From an uncultured Lachnospiraceae bacterium (GTDB taxonomy: Bacteria; Bacillota; Clostridia; Lachnospirales; Lachnospiraceae), in assembly GCA_947086895.1 (NCBI GenBank), contig CAMUAR010000011.1, positions 17,969-81,968 on the forward strand: a DNA stretch of 64,000 nt. The letters run 5' to 3'. The notes under the pieces are model-generated. The model was not told where the DNA came from. It saw only the letters and a list, made by a program, of their open reading frames with translations, and did no database searches. Made by a program: the position numbers and the translations under genes. Within the stretch, counting starts at the first letter, position 1. Each line of letters starts with the position of its first letter. Below are positions 35,537 through 43,285 of the stretch, in pieces.

Positions 35537-36804
35537 TATGCATCCTCCTCCATCATTCGGATAAACTCGTCAAACAAAAATTCCGTATCCTGTGGTCCCG
35601 AACAAGCCTCCGGGTGAAACTGTACGGTAAAGATTTTTTTATTTTTGTAGGACAGCCCCTCCACCGACTTATCGTTCGCATTGATAAAGCTGACCTTTGC
35701 TATTTCTGGATCAATCGAATCTTCCACAACAACATAACCGTGATTTTGTGAGGAAAGATACACTCTTCCTGTCTTTAAATCCTTCACTGGATGATTCGCG
35801 CCGCGATGACCGTACTTCATCTTGGTCGTCTTAAAACCATTTGCGAGCGCCATCAGCTGATGTCCAAGACAAATCGCAAAAATCGGCGTATCGCTGCTGT
35901 AAAGTTTTTTTACTTCCTCTATAATATCAACACATTCTGCTGGATCGCCAGGCCCGTTTGAAAGCATAATACCGTCGTACCCGCCTGCAAAAATCTCCTC
36001 GGCTTTTGTGTTTTCCGGGTAGACAGTCACTTCACAGCCATGCTTTTGCAGACAGTGCTGCATATTATTCTTTGTCCCGAAATCAATCATCGCAATTCGG
36101 TAATGTTTTCTGGCTTTCGCCTTATTTGCGGCAACGGCATTTAACTTTTCTACTCCGGCGGTTCCCTGCACGCTGTACATTGCAATCTCGCCGGTGCAGA
36201 CGCCTGCGTTCTCTGCATTTTCAATCGCCGCGCGCATTTTTTTGTCCGCCATATAACTCATACGGGCTTTTTCATAGTCTGTCGGGCAAAAATCCTCCAC
36301 CTTCATAGTATACTTTTCTTTACAAGATACTTTCGACACAACGCCTTTTACACGATACTCTTTGATTCTGCTGCAGATTTTTTCTAATTCTTCTTTATGA
36401 TATTCTGTTGTTGTAATCATTCCATTCATTGTTCCGCTCTTGCGCAGAATCTTTGTCAAAGCTCTTGTATCGATACCTGCAATTCCTGGAATTCCATTTT
36501 TTTTGAGAAATGCGTCTATGCCTTCCTTGCTTCTAAAATTGCTTTGTACCCGCGAAAGTTCGCGCACAATAAACGCATCCGGCCATGGCTGCAATGACTC
36601 CATATCCGCTGGGCATACGCCGTAATTTCCAATCAGAGGATAGGTCATAACAACCGCTTGCCCCGCATAAGATGGATCAGTTAAAATCTCCAGATAACCT
36701 GTCATAGATGTGTTAAACACAATCTCGCTTACAACCTCTTTCTTGGCTCCGATGCTTGTACCAGAAAAAATATGTCCATCTTCCAGTATTAGATAAGCTT
36801 TCAT
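35536..36804 (-). CDS. carA: Carbamoyl-phosphate synthase, small (glutaminase) subunit
   Basis: A 422-aa glutamine amidotransferase subunit. The N-terminal CarA domain is YLILEDGHIFSGTSIGA. The C-terminal class I amidotransferase has MLSNGPGDP, the nucleophile Cys in FAICLGHQLMA (about residue 311), and the His-Glu pair in FHPEA. Most CarA proteins are about 350-380 residues; the extra length is an insertion of about 50 residues (around 185-240) in the interdomain linker. It releases ammonia for CarB. It is preceded by a GTGAGGAAATT Shine-Dalgarno in a hairpin-RBS element and by a long leader with an attenuator-like structure. Confidence 0.97.
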   Translation of the reverse strand: MKAYLILEDGHIFSGTSIGAKKEVVSEIVFNTSMTGYLEILTDPSYAGQAVVMTYPLIGNYGVCPADMESLQPWPDAFIVRELSRVQSNFRSKEGIDAFLKKNGIPGIAGIDTRALTKILRKSGTMNGMITTTEYHKEELEKICSRIKEYRVKGVVSKVSCKEKYTMKVEDFCPTDYEKARMSYMADKKMRAAIENAENAGVCTGEIAMYSVQGTAGVEKLNAVAANKAKARKHYRIAMIDFGTKNNMQHCLQKHGCEVTVYPENTKAEEIFAGGYDGIMLSNGPGDPAECVDIIEEVKKLYSSDTPIFAICLGHQLMALANGFKTTKMKYGHRGANHPVKDLKTGRVYLSSQNHGYVVVEDSIDPEIAKVSFINANDKSVEGLSYKNKKIFTVQFHPEACSGPQDTEFLFDEFIRMMEEDA

Positions 36805-36808
36805 AATT

Positions 36809-36855
36809 TCCTCACATTCCGCCGCGCACGCGGCATTTTAATCAAGGGAACTTTC
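36809..36855 (-). repeat. Hairpin-RBS element, copy B
   Basis: Before carA. Minus strand: TTCCCTTGATTAAAAT, hairpin GCCGCGTGCGCGGC (36821-36834), then GGAATGTGAGGAAAT, which supplies the Shine-Dalgarno. Confidence 0.65.
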
Positions 36856-36970
36856 GTCTGCACTTCACATTAGCCCTGCTGCGCAAAACCTGCAAATGTT
36901 TTTCTTCCAAGCAAATTGCTTAAAAGACAAGCAGCTGCTTTAAAAAACAGGCAATTTTCTGAATAAGGTT

Positions 36971-37038
36971 AAAAAAAGAAGATATACAGCCCCAATTCAA
37001 AAAAGCTTTCACGCTCCTTTCAAGGTTATACATCTTCT
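36971..37038 (-). terminator. Attenuator-like terminator in the carAB leader
   Basis: Minus strand: AGAAGATGTATA (37027-37038) pairs over 12 positions, two of them G-U, with TGTATATCTTCT (36977-36988), followed by seven T. The loop is 38 bases. It lies more than 160 bases before carA, so it would end transcription prematurely. Its left arm overlaps the ends of the leader reading frames, the usual layout of ribosome-mediated attenuation. Confidence 0.7.
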
Positions 37039-37082
37039 ACGAGGCCGGTTCGGTCTTCTAAAAACCACCAAGCGGTGATCAA
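37009..37082 (-). promoter_or_regulatory. Possible leader peptide(s) of carAB
   Basis: Two overlapping short frames are open. One (TTG 37082 to TAA 37026, 18 codons) reads as a peptide with a Trp-Trp pair and LEDRTGLVEDV. The other (GTG 37068 to TGA 37009, 19 codons) contains six arginine codons within nine (RRPNRPRRR). Neither has a strong Shine-Dalgarno. Because carAB serves arginine synthesis, the Arg-rich frame is attractive as a sensor of charged tRNA-Arg, but the other frame cannot be excluded. Confidence 0.45.
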
Positions 37083-37098
37083 TACCCAAATTGCTAAA

Positions 37099-37127
37099 AT
37101 GATATCACAGTTGACGAAAAAATACAA
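37099..37127 (-). promoter_or_regulatory. Promoter of the carAB leader
   Basis: Minus strand: TTGTAT (37122-37127), 17 bases, TATCAT (37099-37104). The transcript would begin near 37092, giving a leader of about 290 bases. The -35 is imperfect. Confidence 0.5.
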
Positions 37128-37244
37128 GTAAATCTTTTTGAAATTCTATTTGTTTTCCCACAGAATAAAAAAACTCTAAGGATGCGCACTTTTTTATCAA
37201 TAATCCATGGCGAAATCAAGTCTTTGTATCCTTTGAAGAAACAG

Positions 37245-37272
37245 TTGCATTTTTTTCAAGATATGTTACAAT
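37245..37272 (+). promoter_or_regulatory. Promoter of the single-TM protein gene
   Basis: TTGCAT (37245-37250), 16 bases, TACAAT (37267-37272), with an extended TG before the -10. It lies 34 bases before the ATG. Confidence 0.65.
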
Positions 37273-37305
37273 ATTGCTGTTACCATTTGAAAAGGAGGGC
37301 TGTTT

Positions 37306-37815
37306 ATGCCGCCATGGGCAATTGTTGTACTTATTATTACCGCTATTTTGCTGATCGCATTTATTGCACTTGTAATTTATGCAAATAAAATGCAAAAAAA
37401 ATCCGAGGCATCGCAGGAGCAGATCCGAGCGAACGCTCAAACTTTCTCGATCCTTGTGATCGACAAAAAGCGGATGAAACTAAAAGAGGCCGGATTTCCC
37501 CAGCTTGTCGTCGATCAAACGCCAAAAGCGCTGCGCGGTGCGAAAGTTCCTGTTGTCAAAGCTAAAATCGGGCCTAAGGTCGCCAACTTAATGTGCGATG
37601 AAAAAATCTTTGATCTTATCCCGGTAAAAAAAGAAGTTAAAGCTGTTATGAACGGCATTTACATTATTGACGTCAAGGGTCTGCGCGGCGGATTGGAACA
37701 AAAACCGGTAAAGCAGAGCTGGACAAAGCGGATGAAGGCAAAGCTGCTCCGAAAAAAGGACGAGCTGGAAGCGGAGACAAAAGACACAAAACCGTCGAAG
37801 AAAAAAGCGGACTAA
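37306..37815 (+). CDS. Single-pass membrane protein, conserved hypothetical
   Basis: A 169-aa protein with one N-terminal membrane helix (about residues 5-28, AIVVLIITAILLIAFIALVI) and a cytoplasmic domain. The domain contains QTFSILVIDKKRMKLKEAGFP, KVPVVKAKIGPKVANLMCD and VKAVMNGIYIIDVKGLRG, followed by a very lysine-rich tail. This is a pattern seen in Clostridia proteins without an assigned role; the lysine-rich end could contact RNA or ribosomes. AAAGGAGGG precedes the ATG. It is monocistronic, with a promoter at 37245-37272 and a clear terminator. Confidence 0.8.
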   Translation: MPPWAIVVLIITAILLIAFIALVIYANKMQKKSEASQEQIRANAQTFSILVIDKKRMKLKEAGFPQLVVDQTPKALRGAKVPVVKAKIGPKVANLMCDEKIFDLIPVKKEVKAVMNGIYIIDVKGLRGGLEQKPVKQSWTKRMKAKLLRKKDELEAETKDTKPSKKKAD

Positions 37816-37829
37816 TGCAAAATAAAAGA

Positions 37830-37870
37830 ATGCTTAAAATCCTTTATAATATGATTTTAAGCATTTTTTT
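37830..37870 (+). terminator. Rho-independent terminator
   Basis: ATGCTTAAAATC (37830-37841) and GATTTTAAGCAT (37853-37864) form a perfect 12-bp stem, followed by a run of T. It ends the single-TM protein gene. Bases 37871-38038 hold only a small weak hairpin near 37911-37930. Confidence 0.9.
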
Positions 37871-38038
37871 ATGGCTATTTTCTCCTCAAAATACCAGCAC
37901 AACAACATATAAACTGAAATTTACAGTTTTCCTAAATTATCTATAATTAGCCATTGTTATGCCTTCTGAACAACTTCCGATTTGTCTTTTGCAACAGCAT
38001 GAACCGTACACCGCACCATAAAATATAATTTATCTTTA

Positions 38039-38476
38039 TCATTCTTTTGGCACACGATCCACCGGCTCAACCTGGACAGACAGCTCACATTCTGAAACAT
38101 GCTGATAATTCATATCAATCGCGTACTGCAAAGACAGATCCAACAACTGTTCTTCTTCTTTGATTCTGATTTTATGTGTTGTAATTCCAAGCATTAAATC
38201 CCCATAAGGCGTGTTATAATAAGTCATATTTGCTTTGCCTTCTTCAAACAAAATATGGACGTTTGTACTTCCCTTTTTTGTCAGCTCAACTTTCTGCTCT
38301 GAAATTTTCAGCAGACACTTGGAAACTGCTTGTTCCTCCTCTGATAATTCGTCATAGATCAAATAGTGTTTTCCGTTTTTTTTATAATATTCTCCGCGGC
38401 TGATCACTTCCACCGCATCTTCTGCCTCCGCCTCAAACTGCAGTCCGGCTATGCTTATCAATACATCCTTTGTCAT
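38039..38476 (-). CDS. DUF1934 (YwiB-like) beta-barrel protein
   Basis: A 145-aa protein of the DUF1934/YwiB family, with a calycin-like beta barrel. Seen are VLISIAGLQFE, GEYYKKNGKHYLIYDE, ILFEEGKANMTYYNTPYGDLMLGI and LQYAIDMNYQHVSECELSVQV. The molecular role is unknown. Two ATG codons are adjacent; the second (38476) is preferred because GAGAGGA then has workable spacing. It is the third gene of the ddl-murI-DUF1934 group, so it may be tied to envelope synthesis, which is context only. A hairpin-RBS element lies directly upstream. Confidence 0.85.
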   Translation of the reverse strand: MTKDVLISIAGLQFEAEAEDAVEVISRGEYYKKNGKHYLIYDELSEEEQAVSKCLLKISEQKVELTKKGSTNVHILFEEGKANMTYYNTPYGDLMLGITTHKIRIKEEEQLLDLSLQYAIDMNYQHVSECELSVQVEPVDRVPKE

Positions 38477-38479
38477 CAT

Positions 38480-38548
38480 TCCTCTCATTCCGCCGCACAA
38501 ACGGCATTCTAACCTGCTGGAATTTTTGGACGCAGCGTCACAAATTCC
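38480..38548 (-). repeat. Hairpin-RBS element, copy C (longest form)
   Basis: Minus strand: a first hairpin with arms GGAATTT/AAATTCC enclosing GACGCTGCGTC (38519-38548), then CAGCAGGTTAGAAT, a second hairpin GCCGTTTGTGCGGC (38492-38505), then GGAATGAGAGGA, which serves the DUF1934 gene. This copy shows that the element can have two stems. Confidence 0.7.
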
Positions 38549-38598
38549 GAGATTGAAAATTAAAATTTTCGATCTTCACACCTTGCTGCCATCTGCGG

Positions 38599-39423
38599 CT
38601 ATTCAAACGTCTTGATCGCGACATCTTTTGTTTCAATTACATTGCACGGCAAAATGGAATTTGCAAGAGCGCGAAACTTCTCTGCACTGTCGCTTACATA
38701 AAATGTATGTTCTGGAACGTCCTCGCTGCCGCTTAACAAATCATTCCCCGTCAAAAGCTGCTTTAAACATCTTGCAGTTTCCACCGCTGGATTAATCAGC
38801 GTCACTCCTGCCCCTAATACCTCCTGGACAACGTCCCGAATCAAGTTTCGCAAAAGCGGGTAATGTGTACATCCAAGCACAAGCGAATCCACATTTTTTC
38901 CCTGAAAATCGCTTAAATACCTCCGTGCTACCTCGTGCGTCACCGTATCATAAATCCATCCTTCCTCCACAAGCGGGACGAACAATGGACAAGCTTTTCC
39001 ATACACATTTAAATCCGGGTTTAAATTATATATATATTTGTTATACATTCCGCTGCGAATGGTACCTTCGGTTCCAATTACACCGATACTTCCATTTTTT
39101 GTTGCCTGCGCCGCAGTATGCGCACCGGGACCTACAACATCAATAATCGGAATATTAAACTCTTCACGCATTGTATCTACTGCAAGTGCAGAAGCAGTAT
39201 TACACGCTACTACAACCACTTTAACTCCTTGTGATACCAGAAAATGAATAATTTGTCTGGAATATTCTGTTACAGTCTCTTTTGACTTACTTCCATAGGG
39301 TACTCTTGCCGTATCCCCAAAATATATAATTCTCTCTCCGGGCAGCTGACTCATAATCTCTTTCGCAACAGTCAGCCCTCCCACCCCAGAATCAAATACT
39401 CCAACCGGCAGCTGACAACCCAT
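38599..39423 (-). CDS. murI: Glutamate racemase
   Basis: A 274-aa cofactor-independent racemase that makes D-glutamate for peptidoglycan. The N-terminus PVGVFDSGVGGLTVAKEI is diagnostic. The two catalytic cysteines are C74 (VVVACNTAS) and the one in LVLGCTHYPLL (about residue 185). GGAGG precedes the ATG. It follows ddl by 78 bases on the same strand, so D-Glu and D-Ala-D-Ala supply are coupled. Confidence 0.97.
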   Translation of the reverse strand: MGCQLPVGVFDSGVGGLTVAKEIMSQLPGERIIYFGDTARVPYGSKSKETVTEYSRQIIHFLVSQGVKVVVVACNTASALAVDTMREEFNIPIIDVVGPGAHTAAQATKNGSIGVIGTEGTIRSGMYNKYIYNLNPDLNVYGKACPLFVPLVEEGWIYDTVTHEVARRYLSDFQGKNVDSLVLGCTHYPLLRNLIRDVVQEVLGAGVTLINPAVETARCLKQLLTGNDLLSGSEDVPEHTFYVSDSAEKFRALANSILPCNVIETKDVAIKTFE

Positions 39424-39501
39424 CTTCCATCCTCCATCTCAAAAACTCGTTAAACTTAATTTCGCATTTTTATGCAAAATACATCCTTACGCAAAGCATT
39501 T

Positions 39502-40572
39502 CTAAGCGCGCTCCAATGCCAGCTTAAGAAGCCCCTCCACCAGATCCCGCTTTGAAATCCCCTGCTCTTCCCACAGCATCGGGTACATGCTGATTGACGT
39601 AAATCCCGGCATTGTATTAATCTCGTTAAATACAACTTCATTTGTGCCAGCTTCCAAAAAGAAATCCACTCTGGCTAACCCAAAACCGTCCACTGCTGCA
39701 AAAATACGCCCTGCCGCATTGCGGATCTCCTCCGTTTTTCCCTCTGGAAGTTTTGGTGAAATCACGGTTTTTGATTCTTCATTATTGTATTTTGCATCGT
39801 AATCATAGAATTCTGCCGCCGCTAAAATTTCTCCCACACCAGATACTTGAAACGACATACCGCCAAATACTGCGCACTCCAGCTCTCTTCCCTGTATTTC
39901 TTCTTCGACCAGAATTTTTCGGTCGTGTTTTGCGGCTTCAGAAAGCCCGCAAAAAAGTTCTTCCCGGCTTCGCGCTCTGGAAACCCCGCGCGAAGATCCT
40001 GCGTTGGACGGCTTGATAAATACTGGATATGTAAGCGCCTCTTCCACACGGCAAGCCACCTGTTCCAAATCGTTTAATTCTTCCCGCTGCACTCCGATAT
40101 AGGCCGCCTGCCGAATACCAAGACGCGACACAATCTGTTTTGTGTACAGCTTATCCATCGACAATGCCGACGAGAGCACACCGCATCCAACATAAGGCAA
40201 TTTCGCCAGTTCAAACAGTCCCTGCACTGTACCATCCTCCCCGCGCAGTCCATGCAGCGCAGGAAACACAAGATCAACCGGAAGGATCGACGATGTAATA
40301 CTTTCCTTTAATTCATTTCTCTCAAATACCATAACCGATTTCAATCCTGCGTCTGGAAGAATAATTGCTCTTCTGGTACTGTTCTCCCATGTACCGTCCA
40401 CAATCTGATCAATACAATCCACGTACAGCCACTCGCCTTTTTTTGTAATTCCAATCAACAACACAGTATATTTTTCTGGATCTATCGCCTCCGCGATTGT
40501 TCTTGCGGACATACAGGAAACCTCATGCTCCGAGGACTGCCCCCCAAACAACACGGCTACCGTCTTTTTCAT
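39502..40572 (-). CDS. ddl: D-alanine--D-alanine ligase
   Basis: A 356-aa ATP-grasp ligase that joins two D-alanines for peptidoglycan precursors. It starts with VAVLFGGQSSEHEVSCMSA (the E-H-E-V motif). The HGLRGEDGT(V/I)QG segment is at about residues 110-120, the ATP-binding IKPSNAGSSRGVS in the centre, and FNEINTMPGFTS near the end. It is likely the VanA/VanB-like clade by length; a Tyr or Phe resistance switch was not assessed. First gene of the ddl-murI-DUF1934 group, preceded by GTGAGG in a hairpin-RBS element. Confidence 0.96.
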   Translation of the reverse strand: MKKTVAVLFGGQSSEHEVSCMSARTIAEAIDPEKYTVLLIGITKKGEWLYVDCIDQIVDGTWENSTRRAIILPDAGLKSVMVFERNELKESITSSILPVDLVFPALHGLRGEDGTVQGLFELAKLPYVGCGVLSSALSMDKLYTKQIVSRLGIRQAAYIGVQREELNDLEQVACRVEEALTYPVFIKPSNAGSSRGVSRARSREELFCGLSEAAKHDRKILVEEEIQGRELECAVFGGMSFQVSGVGEILAAAEFYDYDAKYNNEESKTVISPKLPEGKTEEIRNAAGRIFAAVDGFGLARVDFFLEAGTNEVVFNEINTMPGFTSISMYPMLWEEQGISKRDLVEGLLKLALERA

Positions 40573-40577
40573 AAATT

Positions 40578-40605
40578 ACCTCACATTCTGCCGCCTGGCG
40601 GTCTT
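40578..40605 (-). repeat. Hairpin-RBS element, copy D (short)
   Basis: Before ddl. Minus strand hairpin ACCGCC-A-GGCGGC (40590-40603), followed by AGAATGTGAGG. The upstream TTCCAG-GATTAAAAT part is not kept. Confidence 0.55.
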
Positions 40606-40617
40606 ATATTGTAAATT

Positions 40618-40646
40618 ATTATACCAATTTATTCCATATCAATGTC
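40618..40646 (-). promoter_or_regulatory. Possible extended -10 promoter of ddl-murI
   Basis: Minus strand TGGTATAAT with the -10 at 40618-40623 and a weak -35 (GACATT) 17 bases upstream. Confidence 0.45.
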
Positions 40647-40850
40647 TGTTATGATTCTTTCTGTTGTTACATCAGCTTTTTTATTTTACTCTTTTTCTTT
40701 CAATTATTCAAGCAAAACAATCGGTTGTGCGCATCAAACAATTTTTTTCTTGATAAGTTGGAAAACGTATTCCTGTGATTGTTCCAACACCGGAGCCGTT
40801 TTCCAAGTCTGCAATAAGGTTAAAATCAAAAAGTTTCGCAATCGTTGGTT

Positions 40851-40879
40851 GTATTTATACTCAAATTCTGGGAATACTG
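40851..40879 (+). promoter_or_regulatory. Sigma-F-type promoter of spoIIR
   Basis: GTATT (40851-40855), 14 bases, then GGGAATACTG (40870-40879). The latter fits the forespore sigma-F -10 pattern GGNNANAMTR at every position. It lies 43 bases before the spoIIR ATG. Confidence 0.7.
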
Positions 40880-40921
40880 CAAATAGATCACAAAAAAACC
40901 ATAAGAAAGGAAAATGTAACT

Positions 40922-41737
40922 ATGTTTAAAAAGTCTTCCGTTATACCGCTTTCTTCCTCCGATTGTAAATCAGCTTCCCATAAATCTCACTTTTTTAAAA
41001 GTGCAGCTGCTCTGTTCGCTATTTTATGTATTATCTTTTATTTCTGGTTTGGACTGCTGCTTTTTTTCATCGGATGCAGACGCACCGCAGCCGAGGAAGA
41101 GGCTCTGGCAAATTCCAGAGCCTCCGGCTTGCAGGAGGCTGTCGCGGACGAAGTGCTTCGCCTCCATATTATCGCTGACAGCAATTCGGACGCAGACCAG
41201 CAAATCAAGCTTATTGTAAAGGATACTGTCCTTACATACCTAAAACCACATCTGGCGGATATTACAACAAAAGAACAAGCAATCCAGACAATCTCGGCTA
41301 TGCTTGATGAACTTTCTGATATTGCCGCAGAAGTGCTTGCGGAAAACGGCTTTTGTTACTCTGCAACAGCCAGCCTTTCCCGCAGCTATTTTCCAATTAA
41401 AACTTACGGGGATTTAACGCTTCCCGCCGGGGAATACGACGCGCTGAAAATCTGCCTTGGCAGCGCCGGCGGAAAAAACTGGTGGTGTCTTGTATTTCCG
41501 CAGCTCTGTTTTGTCGATGTCACTTATGGAGTACTTCCTGAGGAATCTCACGAGGAACTAAAAACACTTCTCACAGAAGAAGAATATTCGCTTCTCTTTC
41601 CAGGCAATACAGATCTTGCAGCCCTGTCCAGGGAAGCTGCTGACCAGGCATATTTTTCTATTATACAAAAAAAAGAAGATGAAAAACCAAACGTTCGCTT
41701 TTGGATTGTAGAGCAGATAAAAAAGCTGTTTCAATAA
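40922..41737 (+). CDS. spoIIR: Stage II sporulation protein R
   Basis: A 271-aa forespore protein that is secreted into the intermembrane space and triggers SpoIIGA processing of pro-sigma-E in the mother cell. A hydrophobic segment at about residues 29-50 is the signal/anchor. The mature part has LRLHIIADSNSDADQQIKL and FPIKTYGDLTLPAGEYDALK, and GGKNWWCLVFPQLCFVD is the strongest family signature. The start at 40922 follows AAAGGA; an open frame upstream lacks a Shine-Dalgarno. A sigma-F-like promoter precedes it, which matches forespore expression. It shows that the organism is, or descends from, a spore former. Confidence 0.96.
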   Translation: MFKKSSVIPLSSSDCKSASHKSHFFKSAAALFAILCIIFYFWFGLLLFFIGCRRTAAEEEALANSRASGLQEAVADEVLRLHIIADSNSDADQQIKLIVKDTVLTYLKPHLADITTKEQAIQTISAMLDELSDIAAEVLAENGFCYSATASLSRSYFPIKTYGDLTLPAGEYDALKICLGSAGGKNWWCLVFPQLCFVDVTYGVLPEESHEELKTLLTEEEYSLLFPGNTDLAALSREAADQAYFSIIQKKEDEKPNVRFWIVEQIKKLFQ

Positions 41738-41741
41738 CGAT

Positions 41742-41783
41742 ACGGCGGTAATAACCAAAATATAAAGTTGATTGCCGCTGTAC
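41742..41783 (+). terminator. Possible terminator of spoIIR
   Basis: ACGGCGGTAAT and ATTGCCGCTGT pair with two wobbles around a 20-base loop. The tract that follows is A/T-rich rather than a clean T-run. It lies between convergent spoIIR and the dehydrogenase gene. Confidence 0.5.
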
Positions 41784-41794
41784 AATAAAAATAT

Positions 41795-43024
41795 TTAATC
41801 TCTGCTGTACAAATCTCTTGTATATACTTTTTCTTTTACATCGTCGAGGATTTCACTATAGCGATTTGTCACAATTACATCCGACTCTTTTTTAAACTGT
41901 TCCAAATCATTTACCACACGGCTTCCAAAGAAAAATTCATCTTTTAAAACCGGTTCGTATATAATAACTTCTGCTCCTTTTGCCTTCAGACGCTTCATTA
42001 CACCTTGAATGCTGGACTGTCTGAAGTTGTCGGAATTCATTTTCATAATCAACCGATAGACGCCAATAACAACCCGTCGACCCGGCGTGCCGTCGCGCCC
42101 CGAATTTCCAACAAAATATCCTGCTTTTTCCAAAATGCGCTCCGCGATAAAATCTTTTCTTGTTCTGTTTGCATCAACGATCGCATGGATAATGTTCTGC
42201 GGCACATTGTCATAGTTGGCAAGAAGCTGCTTTGTGTCTTTTGGAAGACAGTATCCGCCGTAGCCAAACGATGGATTGTTGTAATGAGAACCGATACGCG
42301 GGTCATAACCAATCCCTTCAATAATATCTTTTGTATTTAATCCGCGCGCTTCCGCGTAAGTATCCAGCTCATTAAAAAAGCTGACGCGCAGCGCAAGATA
42401 TGTGTTTGCAAAAAGCTTGACCGCCTCGGCTTCCGTCCGGTTCATAATCAATTTTGGAATCTCTTCACGGATTGCCCCCTGTGCCAAAATCTCGGCAAAT
42501 TGCTCGGCGCGTTCTGCTACCTTTCTGTTCTCTTTATCCACTCCGACAATGATTCTCGACGGATATAAATTATCATATAATGCATGTCCTTCCCGCAAAA
42601 ATTCCGGCGAAAAAATAATATGATCCGTATTATATTTTTCACATACAGAACTTGTATAGCCAACTGGCACAGTACTTTTTACGACCATAACAGCTTCTGG
42701 ATTTACTTTCTGTACAAGTTCAATCACTGCTTCTACAGAACTGGTATCAAAAAAATTTAATTTTGGATCATAGTTTGTCGGCGTGGAAATAATAACATAA
42801 TCCGCGTCTTTGTACGCTGCTGCGCCGTCGGTCGTCGCGGTCAAATCAAGCTCTTTTGTCTGCAAATATTCCTGTAGTTCTCTGTCCTCAATCGGCGATT
42901 TGCGCGCGTTGACCAGATCCACTTTTTCCTGCACAACATCGACGGAAACTACTTGGTTGTGCTGCGCCAATAATACTGCATTTGAAAGTCCCACATACCC
43001 CATTCCTGCTACTGCAATTTTCAT
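41795..43024 (-). CDS. ugd: UDP-glucose/nucleotide-sugar 6-dehydrogenase
   Basis: A 409-aa NAD-dependent dehydrogenase that oxidises a UDP-hexose to the uronate in two steps. The N-terminal Rossmann motif is [17 protein letters not shown] is in the NAD site, and STVPVG follows. The catalytic cysteine lies in [14 protein letters not shown] (about residue 258), and the C-terminal UDP-binding domain ends the protein. It most resembles UDP-glucose 6-dehydrogenase for capsule or exopolysaccharide synthesis, but close relatives use UDP-GlcNAc or UDP-ManNAc. The ATG at 43024 follows TGGAGGAAAA; the open frame to 43054 has no support. No polysaccharide genes are adjacent. Confidence 0.92.
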   Translation of the reverse strand: MKIAVAGMGYVGLSNAVLLAQHNQVVSVDVVQEKVDLVNARKSPIEDRELQEYLQTKELDLTATTDGAAAYKDADYVIISTPTNYDPKLNFFDTSSVEAVIELVQKVNPEAVMVVKSTVPVGYTSSVCEKYNTDHIIFSPEFLREGHALYDNLYPSRIIVGVDKENRKVAERAEQFAEILAQGAIREEIPKLIMNRTEAEAVKLFANTYLALRVSFFNELDTYAEARGLNTKDIIEGIGYDPRIGSHYNNPSFGYGGYCLPKDTKQLLANYDNVPQNIIHAIVDANRTRKDFIAERILEKAGYFVGNSGRDGTPGRRVVIGVYRLIMKMNSDNFRQSSIQGVMKRLKAKGAEVIIYEPVLKDEFFFGSRVVNDLEQFKKESDVIVTNRYSEILDDVKEKVYTRDLYSRD

Positions 43025-43026
43025 TT

Positions 43027-43070
43027 TTCCTCCATTCCGCCGCGCAAACGGCATTTTAATCTACTGGAAT
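43027..43070 (-). repeat. Hairpin-RBS element, copy E
   Basis: Before the UDP-sugar dehydrogenase gene. Minus strand: AATTCCAGTAGATTAAAAT, hairpin GCCGTTTGCGCGGC (43039-43052), GGAATGGAGGAAAA. It is nearly identical to copy C. Confidence 0.7.
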
Positions 43071-43144
43071 TTTTTAGATTTTCAAATATGCTCCAATATT
43101 TTATAAAATAAGTTTTTCAAAAAAAATGGCGGCAAAAAATGTTT

Positions 43145-43186
43145 CAGACAACAAAACAGGCAGAAATCCTTCCGGGATTCCTGCCC
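43145..43186 (-). terminator. Terminator of fba
   Basis: Minus strand: GGCAGGAATCC (43174-43184) pairs with GGATTTCTGCC (43159-43169), followed by TGTTTTGTT. It lies about 100 bases after the fba stop. Confidence 0.65.
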
Positions 43187-43285
43187 GTAATCGCTATACA
43201 CAATCCTTTGCACAACTGTTAAGTACAGCAATCTTTTTCTGCCTGTATAAATCTAACGTTTCCAAGCAGCCCTGCCGCTTTTTTC

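Noticed and set aside
36805..37100. PyrR-binding attenuator before carA
   Set aside because: No AGNUCC...GAGG-type PyrR anti-antiterminator was recognised; the structure seen fits translation-coupled attenuation better.
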